Below are positions 1 through 8,743 of a stretch of DNA of 64,000 nucleotides, piece by piece. Both the position numbers and the translations under genes were made by a program. Source of the DNA: Oceaniglobus roseus (GTDB lineage: Bacteria > Pseudomonadota > Alphaproteobacteria > Rhodobacterales > Rhodobacteraceae); NCBI RefSeq assembly GCF_002869745.1, contig NZ_PNOS01000006.1, positions 62,001 to 126,000 of the forward strand, given 5' to 3'. The notes below the pieces were generated by a model. It was given only the letters and a program-made list of their open reading frames with translations, made no database searches and was not told where the DNA came from. How positions within the stretch are numbered: position 1 is the stretch's first letter; each line of letters opens with the position of its first letter.

Positions 1-332
1 CAGCGCCAGGCGAGCAGGGCATCCGAACGGATCGCAAGGTTGCGCTCGGTCCAGTCGTGGATGAGATCGAAGGCCGCGGCATCACCGAAGGTCGCGGCCA
101 TCAGAAGCCCGTACCCCTGGCTTTCGGAGTGGCTTGCCCCCTGTTGCAGCTTGTCGATCACGCGACCGCTTTCGTCGAGGAACGCCGCCTTCCACGCGGA
201 CCACGGCGCGGCCAGGGGATTGCGCGGCCCGGACAGGGCCGCCGTTCCCTGCTGCGCCCGGGCGAGGCCGGGCAGGAGCGACGCGGCAAGCCCCGAGGCG
301 GCGATCCCGCCCATCAGTGAGCGTCTGTTCAT
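1..332 (-). CDS. bcsZ: Cellulase (endo-1,4-beta-glucanase, GH8), 5' part only
   Basis: Only the first ~110 residues are present; the gene runs off the left edge. The product starts MNRRSLMGGIAASGL with a signal peptide ending near ALARAQQ, so it is exported. Around residue 68 is SESQGYGLLMA, the GH8 signature (S-E-x-Q-G-Y-G) that carries the catalytic glutamate. BcsZ trims or edits nascent glucan in the periplasm and is a usual partner of bcsA-bcsB. The start ATG overlaps the bcsB stop (ATGA), so the two are translationally coupled. The family assignment is firm from motif plus context; the catalytic aspartate lies outside the window. Confidence 0.9.
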   Translation of the reverse strand, partial: MNRRSLMGGIAASGLAASLLPGLARAQQGTAALSGPRNPLAAPWSAWKAAFLDESGRVIDKLQQGASHSESQGYGLLMAATFGDAAAFDLIHDWTERNLAIRSDALLAWR

Positions 333-2533
333 CTCTTGCGCCTTCCTCTGGTCGAAACAACGAATATCAGCGCCAGCACCACGGAGAGCAGCGTGAGTCC
401 GAACAGGACGGACACGAAATAGAGCGGCGACCAGGACGCGTAGTTGCCCGCCACGTTGCGGAAGTTCCGGAAGGTCAGCGGCTCTTTCAGGACCGGCATC
501 ATGCTGGCGTCCTGCCAGTTCTGCCACTGTCCTGCGGCGGTCAGGATCGAAACCCGCCCGCGCGGGCCGTCGGGCGAAACCCGTGCCGCCGCCAGGTCGC
601 CGGCAAGTAGCGCCGGATCGACACCGGGGGACGCGATCAGCCAGAGCGTCTCGGGATGTTCGGGGTCGGGCATCAGGAGCGCAGCCTGGGCCTTGCGTCC
701 CGCGATCCAGGTCTTCAGCGGGCCGTCGCCCGGCTTGGCCAGCTGACCGATCTGCCGCGCGAAGCCCGCCACCATGCTTTGCACCCGGCGGGCGTAGCGC
801 GGACCGCCGGAAGGGTCCTCGACGGGCTCCTGCAGCACCTCGGGGCCCCTGTCGTAGAACAGGCCCTCGAGGTCGTTGCGGCTGAGGTCCAGCGTGCCGA
901 AGGAGAACGCTCCGAGGTTGTCGGCGCCGACGACGTTCAGCCGCGCGCCGGCGTTGCTTTCCCGGCCGGAGATCGGGCGCAGCGTGGACTGGATCGCGAG
1001 GTCGAGCCGCTCCAGCCACGGGCTCCGCGCCTCCGGGGTCACAGGGACCACCTGGTCCGGGCCGAGCGAGGTGAGGGCGCTGCGCAGCCCGATGAAGGAC
1101 ATCCGCGGGGTGGGGGGGACGAGAAGCGTCGAGTCGTCGACGATCGTCAGCAGCGGGCCGGCGATCTGGGGGCAAGGCTGATCGGGAGGGTCGCCGGGGA
1201 CGATGGTGACGAACTCGAGCGCGTTCGGACCCGGATTCAGGAGGTTCGCCTTGAACCCGATATCGAGCGGTTCGAGCACTTGCCCGCCGCCGGAATCGAG
1301 GGGCAGGAGGCGCACTGTCGTGCCGTTCAGCTTGACCAGCATCAGTGCGCCCTGCGGCAATCCCTCGGCGAAGCCATAGGTCAGCCGCAGGAGCGCCTCG
1401 GCGTTCGAGAGCATCAGCCAGTCGTCCGGGAGGCGGAACACCAGCCTCTGCTCGGCGTACCTGTTGAAGGTCGTCGTATCGGTGAAGCCGAGATCCGCGA
1501 GGCTGGTCGTCACGCCCGGCACGAGCGAGGCGATATCCTGCAACGGCTCGGGCGGGGGAAGGATCGCGTCGAGTTCGGCACGCATCCCGTCCTGCGGCCC
1601 GCCGAGGACGAGCACGGCCGCGCCGTCGGCGCCACGTCGGACACCCGTCGTGGCGGGGGCCGTTTCGAGGATCGCGATGCGGGCCAGAGGAGGAGCGGCG
1701 CCGCCGACGTCATAGGGGCTTTCCAGCTTCAGGTCGACGGCACTGCCGCCCGAAAGGCCGGAAACTCGGACGGCGATGTCGTGCAGCAGATCGCTGGAGG
1801 CATCGGGATCCATCCGGATCGGCACGTTGCCTTGCGTGGCCAGCTGGCCGTTCAGCGCCGTCGCGAACCCCGCCTCGTCCATGGGGATGTCCGCGGACGG
1901 TATCCTCACGCCGCTCTGGCCCAGGTCGATCTCGGTCCAGATCGCGAAGGTCGCGTCCGGACCGCAGAAGATCCGGTGCGCCTGCCGCGCGGTGATCTCG
2001 ATCCGGTTGTGCCCCTCCCGGAGAAGCTCGACCGGCAGCTCCGCGGCCACGAACCCGTCCTCGGGGGAAAGGGTGATCGGCGGGGCCTCGGTCCCGTTGA
2101 CCGTGACAAGGAGTTCGGACCGGCTGGGAAGCACGTTGATGCTGACCCGGTAGGAAAGAACGAACGCGATGACGTCCGCGGGGGCAGGGACGTCGACGAA
2201 CAGGGTCGCGGACTGCCGCTCGCCCGACAGGCGGAGGATCCGGTTCGGGTCGTTGCGCTCGGACTTCAGCCCGGTGAGGAACGAGTCGGGGCGGGCGGGC
2301 AGGGGATCCGCCGACTCGGACGTGCGGGAGTATTCGGGGATCGTCACCGGCCCGTCGCCCTCCGCCGTGGCCGGGGGCGCGTCCCCGGGGAGCGTTTGCA
2401 GCAGCGGGTCGAGGTTGATGATCGGCACGTCCTGATCGGACGGCGGCGGGGTCTCCGTCGCCTGGGAGAAGGCCGGAGAGGCGACGGCCAGCCCAAGGCC
2501 GAAGGCCGCCATCGGGAGACATCCGCGTTTCAC
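329..2533 (-). CDS. bcsB: Cellulose synthase regulatory/periplasmic subunit BcsB
   Basis: The 734-residue product has an N-terminal signal peptide (to about residue 24, SPAFSQ), a long periplasmic part rich in beta structure, and one C-terminal membrane helix at about 697-727 followed by RGRRKR on the cytoplasmic side. This is the BcsB layout: periplasmic carbohydrate-binding and flavodoxin-like domains plus a tail anchor that packs against BcsA and is needed for activity. Its ATG overlaps the bcsA stop and its stop overlaps the bcsZ start, so bcsA-bcsB-bcsZ are coupled. The length fits alphaproteobacterial BcsB. Identification rests on architecture and position between bcsA and bcsZ. Confidence 0.95.
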   Translation of the reverse strand: MKRGCLPMAAFGLGLAVASPAFSQATETPPPSDQDVPIINLDPLLQTLPGDAPPATAEGDGPVTIPEYSRTSESADPLPARPDSFLTGLKSERNDPNRILRLSGERQSATLFVDVPAPADVIAFVLSYRVSINVLPSRSELLVTVNGTEAPPITLSPEDGFVAAELPVELLREGHNRIEITARQAHRIFCGPDATFAIWTEIDLGQSGVRIPSADIPMDEAGFATALNGQLATQGNVPIRMDPDASSDLLHDIAVRVSGLSGGSAVDLKLESPYDVGGAAPPLARIAILETAPATTGVRRGADGAAVLVLGGPQDGMRAELDAILPPPEPLQDIASLVPGVTTSLADLGFTDTTTFNRYAEQRLVFRLPDDWLMLSNAEALLRLTYGFAEGLPQGALMLVKLNGTTVRLLPLDSGGGQVLEPLDIGFKANLLNPGPNALEFVTIVPGDPPDQPCPQIAGPLLTIVDDSTLLVPPTPRMSFIGLRSALTSLGPDQVVPVTPEARSPWLERLDLAIQSTLRPISGRESNAGARLNVVGADNLGAFSFGTLDLSRNDLEGLFYDRGPEVLQEPVEDPSGGPRYARRVQSMVAGFARQIGQLAKPGDGPLKTWIAGRKAQAALLMPDPEHPETLWLIASPGVDPALLAGDLAAARVSPDGPRGRVSILTAAGQWQNWQDASMMPVLKEPLTFRNFRNVAGNYASWSPLYFVSVLFGLTLLSVVLALIFVVSTRGRRKR

Positions 2534-4884
2534 GAGGCGATCCCGGCGAGTCGGTTCTCTTCGGCGGCCTCTTCTTCCTGCCGCCGGTTCTCCTCGCGTT
2601 CCCGCTCTTCGAGGTCCACGCCGAAGGCGAGAAGGTGCGCGGGCTTGCGTGCGACGGGCGCCGCCGCGTCGATCGCGGCCCGGCGTCCCGGTTCGCGGGC
2701 GAGATCGAGCAGCAGGGCCGGAAAGCCCCGCACGAACAGCGACAGGGCATAGAAGATGCCCGCGAGCACGCCCTTGCTGGCCTGTGTCGCGACCCGGATC
2801 CGCCGCCAGTTCTCGCTGTCGCCGAAAATCAGGAAGGCCACCGCTTCCTGAACCTTCTGCGACTGGCCGGCTTCCAGAAGCAGGCCCAACACCTGGCCCT
2901 TGGGCGTCGTCTGGACGGACATCACGCGGGCAAGGACCGGCGTCTGCAGATGGGGCGACTCAGCGAAGTTCGGCCGGACGTAGACCATGCTGCCCTTCAG
3001 GTCCGTCACGCGGGGCGCGGCGACACCGGCATTCTCGAACAGCACACGGATGCCGCTGGTCGAGGCGTCGACGATCCGCACCGGCGTCTCGATCTTCTCG
3101 CCCTCGGCCCGCCACATCTGGCCGGGCAGGTTCATGCTGACCCGGGGCGAGGCGCGGCGCTGCTGCTTCTCGGCGACGGCGCGATAGGAGATCGAGACAA
3201 GGATGAAATTGAAGATCGCCCATCCCCCGACGACGCTCAGGACCGAATGATCGCCGGGAAAGAGGATCCAGCGGACGACCAGCGCGACGACGCCCGAGAA
3301 CATGGCAAGCCAGAGCAGCGTCAGCGGCCAGTGGATCGGGGAGATGTAGTCTTCGGCCAGCGTCTCGTCCTTGGCGGTCACGTTGAACTTGGCGCCGCGC
3401 GGCTTCAGGATCGTGCGCAGCACGGCCCCGGCAAGATAGGGAGCCTGGGCGACCTCGTAGATTTCCGAGATCAGCGGCCAGCGGTAGCGGCTGTAGAGCG
3501 CGTTCTGCACCATGTAGGCGATGGCGAGGTAGCTCAGCATGTAGGCCATGACGTCCTGGAACGTCGCCACGAAGATCTCGACGCCGAAGAACAGGTAGAC
3601 GAGAGGCACGTAGAGATAGGTGAGCCGGATCATCGGAAACAGCCAGAAGCTCATCGAGTTGATGTAGCACAGCCGTTGCGGCAGGCGCAGGCCGCGGCGG
3701 AACAGCGGGTTCTTCAGCATCAGCATCTGCATCATGCCTGCCGCCCACCGGCCGCGCTGCTGGATGAAGGATGCGAAGGTTTCGGGCTGCAGGCCGGCGA
3801 TCATCGCCCGGTTCAGGTAGACGCTCTTCCAGCCGGACGAATGGATCTCCAGCGCGGTCTCGGCGTCCTCCGTGATCGTCTCGCCCGCGAAGCCGCCGAC
3901 GCTGTCCAGGGCCGACCGGCGCAGCACCGCGGCCGAACCGCAGAAGAAGGCGCCGCCCCAGCGGTCGAGCCCGCGGTGGATCTGCGAGTAGAACATCTCG
4001 TTCTCCGGCGGGCACTTGTCGCTCAGCCGGAGATTGCGCTGGATCGGGTCGGGATTGATGAAGAAGTGCGGCGTCTGGACGAGGAACAGCTTCGGGTCGT
4101 CGACGAAATAGCCGACGGTGCGCGCAAGGAAATCGCGCGAAGGCACGTGGTCGGCGTCGAATACCACGACCAGATCGCCCGTAAGGCTTTCCAGCGCGGC
4201 GCTCATGTTGCCGGCCTTCGCGTTCTCGTTCCGCGCGCGCGTGGAATACTTGACGCCAAGCCCGAGGCACAGCTGCTTGAGTTCGAGGCGCCGCTTGCGG
4301 GCGCGTTCCGCCAGTTCGGGATCGGGGGAATTGCAGCGCTGGTCGGTGCCGCCGTCGTCGCACAGCACCACCGTGCGCTTGTCGGTCGGATAGATCATGT
4401 TCTTGGCCGCGGCGAGCGTCACGCTGAGCATCTCGACCGGCTCGTTGTAGGAGGGGACGAGGATGTCGACCGTCGGCAGGTTCTCGGGCGAGACCTGGGG
4501 CGGGAACCTCCGCTCGGTGGGATCGGCGGAGATGAAGGCGTTCAGCAGGAAGACGAGGATCGAATAGGTCTCGACCGCGAGCAGGATCGCGGCGACGAGG
4601 AAGGAAACCGAGAGCGAGGGCTCGGGCACGGTTTCGATGACCCGCCAGAGCCAGTAGCGCAGGACGACGACCGTCGCTGTCGCCAGGAGCATGAAGCGTG
4701 GCACGAGGTGGCGGGCGAAGGGCTTCAGCAGCGCGACGATCAGGACGGCGACGATCCCGAGGAAGGCCTGCCCCGAGGTCGAGGTCGGAACGCTGATCAG
4801 GACCGCGATCGGCACCGCCAGCAGGCACCACAGCGCGAAGACGGGCCGGTTGCGGGTGGTCTGGCCTGATCCGAGTCCCATCAT
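2530..4884 (-). CDS. bcsA: Cellulose synthase catalytic subunit BcsA (UDP-forming)
   Basis: This inner-membrane processive GT2 enzyme polymerises glucose from UDP-glucose. The 784-residue protein has N-terminal membrane helices (about 15-50, 65-115), the GT2 domain with CDDGG (175-179), DAD (243-245), FFCGSA (313-318), TED (338-340) and QQRGRW (375-380), then further membrane helices from 410. A C-terminal PilZ domain carries RRASPR (RxxxR at 577-581) and DASTSG (606-611), the c-di-GMP-binding residues. All catalytic and ligand motifs are intact, so the enzyme should be c-di-GMP activated. The start is MM at 4884; the second ATG at 4881 is equally possible and no strong Shine-Dalgarno sequence is seen. 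bcsN lies 34 bp upstream. Confidence 0.97.
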   Translation of the reverse strand: MMGLGSGQTTRNRPVFALWCLLAVPIAVLISVPTSTSGQAFLGIVAVLIVALLKPFARHLVPRFMLLATATVVVLRYWLWRVIETVPEPSLSVSFLVAAILLAVETYSILVFLLNAFISADPTERRFPPQVSPENLPTVDILVPSYNEPVEMLSVTLAAAKNMIYPTDKRTVVLCDDGGTDQRCNSPDPELAERARKRRLELKQLCLGLGVKYSTRARNENAKAGNMSAALESLTGDLVVVFDADHVPSRDFLARTVGYFVDDPKLFLVQTPHFFINPDPIQRNLRLSDKCPPENEMFYSQIHRGLDRWGGAFFCGSAAVLRRSALDSVGGFAGETITEDAETALEIHSSGWKSVYLNRAMIAGLQPETFASFIQQRGRWAAGMMQMLMLKNPLFRRGLRLPQRLCYINSMSFWLFPMIRLTYLYVPLVYLFFGVEIFVATFQDVMAYMLSYLAIAYMVQNALYSRYRWPLISEIYEVAQAPYLAGAVLRTILKPRGAKFNVTAKDETLAEDYISPIHWPLTLLWLAMFSGVVALVVRWILFPGDHSVLSVVGGWAIFNFILVSISYRAVAEKQQRRASPRVSMNLPGQMWRAEGEKIETPVRIVDASTSGIRVLFENAGVAAPRVTDLKGSMVYVRPNFAESPHLQTPVLARVMSVQTTPKGQVLGLLLEAGQSQKVQEAVAFLIFGDSENWRRIRVATQASKGVLAGIFYALSLFVRGFPALLLDLAREPGRRAAIDAAAPVARKPAHLLAFGVDLEEREREENRRQEEEAAEENRLAGIAS

Positions 4885-4918
4885 GCGCCCGGCCCGCCCG
4901 GAGTTGTCCCCGCGGTTC

Positions 4919-5629
4919 TCATTGCGGCGGGCCCGCGAGGGGCGAAAGCATCCGGTTGCCGCCGTTCGGCGCCGAGGTGTTCGAGATGGCGCCCAGCCGG
5001 ATCTGCGAGTCCCGGATCGGCGCCAGCGCCTCTTCCACGGAGCCGTTCACGCAGTTGCGCAGCAGCGCCTCCATCAGGTTCGTGCCCCGGGGAAGAAGCC
5101 GGTCACTGCCCTGAAGCCGCCGGAAGGCCAGGACGCAGTTGGTCTGGGTGCCCGCGGAATACTGGAGCCAGAAATAGGTCCCGGCGCTGTCCGACGCGCT
5201 TCGCAGGCTCTTGTCGCTCACGTTGCGGAACGGGTAGGGGGCGCCGCCGACCCGCGCCAGGAAATCGCCGAGCACGAAGCGCCCCGCCGGAAGGCCGTCG
5301 GGAAGCCGGGCGATCAGCATCAGGTAGTTGTCGCCCTCGAGCGTGGTGTCGTTCTCCAGCCCGATCAGCTGCTCGCTCTCGCGCCCGACCCTGCGCTGCA
5401 CCATGACAAGCGCCTCCGCGGGGGTCGCCCACAGCCGGTCCAGCCGCCCGAGCGCGTACTGGGCAGCGGATCTGGTCGCGCCGACACCGGCGCTGAACAG
5501 GCCCGGTGAGGCGGTGCACGCCGCGACCGCCAGGAACCCGACAAGCGCAAGCCGGTTCGCGGTGGCGGAGAGCAGGTCTGATCTCTTACTCGAAAACACG
5601 AAGATACCTCGCACGAAAGACCCCGGCAT
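4919..5629 (-). CDS. bcsN: Cellulose biosynthesis protein BcsN, putative lipoprotein
   Basis: The frame is open upstream to 5722, but the ATG at 5629 is preferred: AGGAG sits 5 bp upstream, and it places a hydrophobic leader ending in LAVAAC (lipobox) near residue 35 of a 236-residue product. After the lipobox cysteine the protein is soluble, about 200 residues, probably periplasmic. Its sequence and its position directly before bcsA match BcsN, an accessory protein described for alphaproteobacterial bcs operons; its biochemical role is not established. The lipoprotein call is from the motif only. Confidence 0.8.
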   Translation of the reverse strand: MPGSFVRGIFVFSSKRSDLLSATANRLALVGFLAVAACTASPGLFSAGVGATRSAAQYALGRLDRLWATPAEALVMVQRRVGRESEQLIGLENDTTLEGDNYLMLIARLPDGLPAGRFVLGDFLARVGGAPYPFRNVSDKSLRSASDSAGTYFWLQYSAGTQTNCVLAFRRLQGSDRLLPRGTNLMEALLRNCVNGSVEEALAPIRDSQIRLGAISNTSAPNGGNRMLSPLAGPPQ

Positions 5630-5737
5630 CCACGCTCCTGAATGAAGCGCACGCGGTGTCCTTTCCATACGACTCCATGGACCGGACGGAAATCGGGCAA
5701 AACCGTTGCGCAATTGTCTCATCCACCAAGGAAAGCG

Positions 5738-5758
5738 CTGTCTCCGCTTTGGAGACAG
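5738..5758 (-). terminator. Hairpin between galU and bcsN
   Basis: CTGTCTCC and GGAGACAG form a perfect 8-bp stem with a 5-nt loop, just after the galU stop on the minus strand. No T-run follows, so it is either a weak or partial terminator tuning read-through into bcsN, or an mRNA-stabilising structure. Confidence 0.4.
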
Positions 5759-5772
5759 TCATTGCTGTCGGA

Positions 5773-6678
5773 TCAGTCGGCAAGCTCGGCCTTTCCCTCT
5801 TCGGACGCCATCATGGCCTTCATCATGCGCCGGACCTCCGGGCCGAACTCGGGGTGGGCCAGCGCATGGGCCATGGTGGCCTCGATGAAGCCGATCTTCG
5901 AGCCGCAGTCGTAGCGCTGACCGTCGAAGCGGTAGGCGTCGATCCCCGGCCCGTCGATCAGCCGCACGATGGCATCGGTCAACTGGATCTCGCCGCCTTT
6001 CCCGGGCGCCTGGGTCTTCAGCATCTGCATGATGCGACCGTCGAGGATGTAGCGCCCCACCACGGCCAGGTTCGACGGCGCCGAGTCTGCCGACGGCTTC
6101 TCGACCATCGCCCTGACCCGGCTCAGCGAACCCTCGGACGCCATGTCCGTATCCACGATGCCGTAGCTCGAGACCTCGCTCCGGGGAACCTCCTGCACCG
6201 CAAGCACGCTGCGCCCGGTGTTCTCGTGCTGGCGCACCATCTGGGTGAGGATCGGCACCGGCCCGTTCATCAGGTCGTCCGCCAGCAGGACGGCGAAGGG
6301 TTCGTCCTCCTCGATCACGGGTGCGGCGCAGGCCACGGCATGGCCAAGCCCGAGCGCCTCGGCCTGGCGGAAGTAGATGCAGCAACAATGCGACGGGACG
6401 ATGTTGCGCAGGTAGTCCGCCATGTCGTCCTTGCCCTTCGAGCGCAGGAGCGCGTCGAGCTCCGGGTTGCCGTCGAAGTGATCGGCGATGCTGCGCTTGG
6501 TGCGGCCGATGACGAATATGAGATGAGTGATCCCCGCATCCAGCGCCTCTTCCACGGCGAACTGGATCAGCGGCTTGTCGATCACCGTCAGCATTTCCTT
6601 GGGCTGTGCCTTGGTCGCGGGAAGGAACCGCGTTCCAAGTCCGGCCACCGGGAAAATCGCCTTTCGTACGGGTCGCAT
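5773..6678 (-). CDS. galU: UTP-glucose-1-phosphate uridylyltransferase
   Basis: This 301-residue cytoplasmic enzyme makes UDP-glucose from UTP and glucose-1-phosphate, the donor used by BcsA. It begins MRPVRKAIFPVAGLGTRFLP, with the nucleotide-binding G-L-G-T-R-F-L-P-A-T-K signature; conserved later segments include KPLIQFAVEEA and VEKPS. The start at 6678 has GGAGG 5 bp upstream; a longer open frame to 7134 has no such support and would add a non-homologous tail. Upstream position in the cellulose cluster suggests a dedicated or shared UDP-glucose supply. Confidence 0.95.
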   Translation of the reverse strand: MRPVRKAIFPVAGLGTRFLPATKAQPKEMLTVIDKPLIQFAVEEALDAGITHLIFVIGRTKRSIADHFDGNPELDALLRSKGKDDMADYLRNIVPSHCCCIYFRQAEALGLGHAVACAAPVIEEDEPFAVLLADDLMNGPVPILTQMVRQHENTGRSVLAVQEVPRSEVSSYGIVDTDMASEGSLSRVRAMVEKPSADSAPSNLAVVGRYILDGRIMQMLKTQAPGKGGEIQLTDAIVRLIDGPGIDAYRFDGQRYDCGSKIGFIEATMAHALAHPEFGPEVRRMMKAMMASEEGKAELAD

Positions 6679-6994
6679 GTCTTCCTCCATTCCGGTCCGG
6701 ATACGCCGGTCACCTGGTAAACAATTCTTGCGGTTCAGGCCGATTGCCGGACCTTCCCCCGCGGTGCGATCAACCATACTTGCGAACAGGGGCCCATGGG
6801 CACAGACTGAGGCCAGTAGTAGATTCGACGATTTCTTTTGCAACTGGAAGTGGTCAAAATCATGACGACACCATTCTGCGGCGTCCCGGACACGGCCTGC
6901 GCCCTCCCCGACTGGTGCGGCCCGTACGGGACGGGCGAAGGGCGCGGCCGGGGCCCGGTATCCGTCGAAGCCGTCGTCATGAATCCTGCCCATC
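6679..6994. other. Divergent intergenic region galU / diguanylate cyclase
   Basis: This 316-bp gap separates two divergent units and must hold promoters for both. The part around 6825-6865 is relatively AT-rich and is the likeliest promoter area. I see no convincing -35/-10 pair, operator palindrome or RNA gene. Confidence 0.4.
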
Positions 6995-8659
6995 ATGGGT
7001 GAGTGTCTGCGGATCGACACGCCGAGCGGGGTGGGGCTGTTCATCTTCGCCCTGATCGCCGGCATCGCGTTGATGAACCTCTGGCTGCGCAAGCAGCCGT
7101 TCTTCCCGGGCCGGAAGCTGTTCGTCGCCTGCACCTATTCGATGATCCTATGGCTGCTCGCCGTTCTCGCCGAAAGCCTGTCGCCGAGCCTCGACTGCAA
7201 GGTGTTCTGGGCCTACGCCGCATGGCCCGCGATCGCGCTTCTGCCGTCGTGCTGGGCCCTGTTCCTTCGCCGCTACGCCTACACGATCCAGCGGCCTCTC
7301 GGGCCGTGGGAACTTGTCTTTCTCGTCGCCGGACCGCTGATCATCACGGCCATGGCCTTCAGCAATCCCTGGCATGGCCTGTTCTATGGCGATGCGACGC
7401 GGCTGGCCGACATCGACGGCCATGCCGGTGCCGTGTTCGATCACGGACCGTTCTTCGAACTTGCCGTGGGTTATCTCTACGTGGTCATGGGCGCGGCCAT
7501 CGGCGTGGTCATCGCGGGCATTCGCCGCTCGGACAGGACGCACCAGTCCTATTTCATCTTCCTGCTGGCCCTGTCCGTGATGCCGCTCGTGGCCAACTCG
7601 TTCTATGTCGTGTTCGGGTTCACGATCGCGGGCCTCGACCCGACGCCCTTCGCATTCACCGCGGTCCTCGGAATGATCGTGTGGCTGATCTATACCGAGC
7701 GCCTGTTCGATATCGCCGCGATTGCCAAGGACCTGCTCTATTACGGGTCCTGGAACTCGGTTCTCGTGATCGGCGCCGACGGACGCATCATCGGCGGCAA
7801 TCCGCGCGCGAAGGCATTGCTCGGACTTGATGCCACGAGAATCGGGATGCCGGTCGAGAGCCTTCCGCATCTTTCGGACTTTGCGGGCACCGCGCGTGCC
7901 TTCGCCGAGGACCGCCTTCCCGAGAGCCTGAAGATCGGACACCGTCACATGTCCGTCCAGGTCACGCCGATCCTGCGCCCCTTCGATTACGGGGCCGCGC
8001 CGATGGGCTTTCTCATCCAGCTGAACGACACGACCGAACTGCGACTGGCGAACATGAAGCTTCAGGCTGCGCTGAACCTGAACGAGATACGCCTGAAGGA
8101 AATCTCCGAACTGCGCGACGATCTGGAACGCCAGTTGCTCGTGGATCCGCTGACGGGCGTCCTGAACCGTCGCAGCATCGAGGCGACCTTCACGCGTCTC
8201 GCCGACGCCACCCGCATCGAGAAGAGCAGCTTCGTGGTCGCGATCATCGACATCGACCATTTCAAGAAGATCAACGACAATTACGGGCACGCGGTCGGCG
8301 ATCGGGTGCTTCGGGATTTCGCCCGATTGCTGCGCGCGCGGCTCGATGTCGAATGGCCGCTGTTCCGGGTCGGGGGCGAGGAGTTTGTGGTCTTCTTTCC
8401 GCGCTGCCGGATGGAATGGGCTGCCGAACTTCTCGACCGTTTCCGCTCCGACCTGCAGACGGATGCCTTTCCCCGCCTGCGCGATCCGGTTTCCGTCACC
8501 TTTTCGGCGGGGCTTGTCGATGTGGACGGGGAAAATCCGGGTTTCAGCGAAATCTACAAGAAAGCCGACGAAAGAATGTACCGTGCCAAGATGGAGGGGC
8601 GCGGGCGGACCATCTATTGGGACGATGTCCTTCCGGAATTCCGTTCGGACCTGGCTTGA
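6995..8659 (+). CDS. Membrane diguanylate cyclase (7TM-PAS-GGDEF)
   Basis: The 554-residue protein starts with about seven membrane helices (residues ~10-240) like the 7TM histidine-kinase sensor region (PF16927 type). A PAS-like segment (~250-350), a short coiled linker (~352-385) and a GGDEF domain follow. The active site reads RVGGEEF (GGEEF at 460-464), and the metal and substrate residues D419-I-D and KKINDNYGHAVGD are present, so c-di-GMP synthesis is expected. The usual RxxD inhibitory site, which should lie five residues before GGEEF, is absent. Position next to galU-bcs suggests it feeds the PilZ domain of BcsA. The sensed signal is unknown. Confidence 0.92.
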   Translation: MGECLRIDTPSGVGLFIFALIAGIALMNLWLRKQPFFPGRKLFVACTYSMILWLLAVLAESLSPSLDCKVFWAYAAWPAIALLPSCWALFLRRYAYTIQRPLGPWELVFLVAGPLIITAMAFSNPWHGLFYGDATRLADIDGHAGAVFDHGPFFELAVGYLYVVMGAAIGVVIAGIRRSDRTHQSYFIFLLALSVMPLVANSFYVVFGFTIAGLDPTPFAFTAVLGMIVWLIYTERLFDIAAIAKDLLYYGSWNSVLVIGADGRIIGGNPRAKALLGLDATRIGMPVESLPHLSDFAGTARAFAEDRLPESLKIGHRHMSVQVTPILRPFDYGAAPMGFLIQLNDTTELRLANMKLQAALNLNEIRLKEISELRDDLERQLLVDPLTGVLNRRSIEATFTRLADATRIEKSSFVVAIIDIDHFKKINDNYGHAVGDRVLRDFARLLRARLDVEWPLFRVGGEEFVVFFPRCRMEWAAELLDRFRSDLQTDAFPRLRDPVSVTFSAGLVDVDGENPGFSEIYKKADERMYRAKMEGRGRTIYWDDVLPEFRSDLA

Positions 8660-8743
8660 CTTTGGCGCAGCCTTTTCGCGTTTTACCGCAACGTCATTCG
8701 AATGATCCTTGCCGGATGATGGCGCCTTCGTCATTTACGCTGC

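Noticed and set aside
656-2752. Very long open frame opposite bcsB (and similar ones opposite bcsA, kdpD/kdpA, dnaE)
   Set aside because: GC-rich genes often lack stops on the other strand; the products are Arg/Gly/Asp-rich without motifs, and the sense genes are clear.
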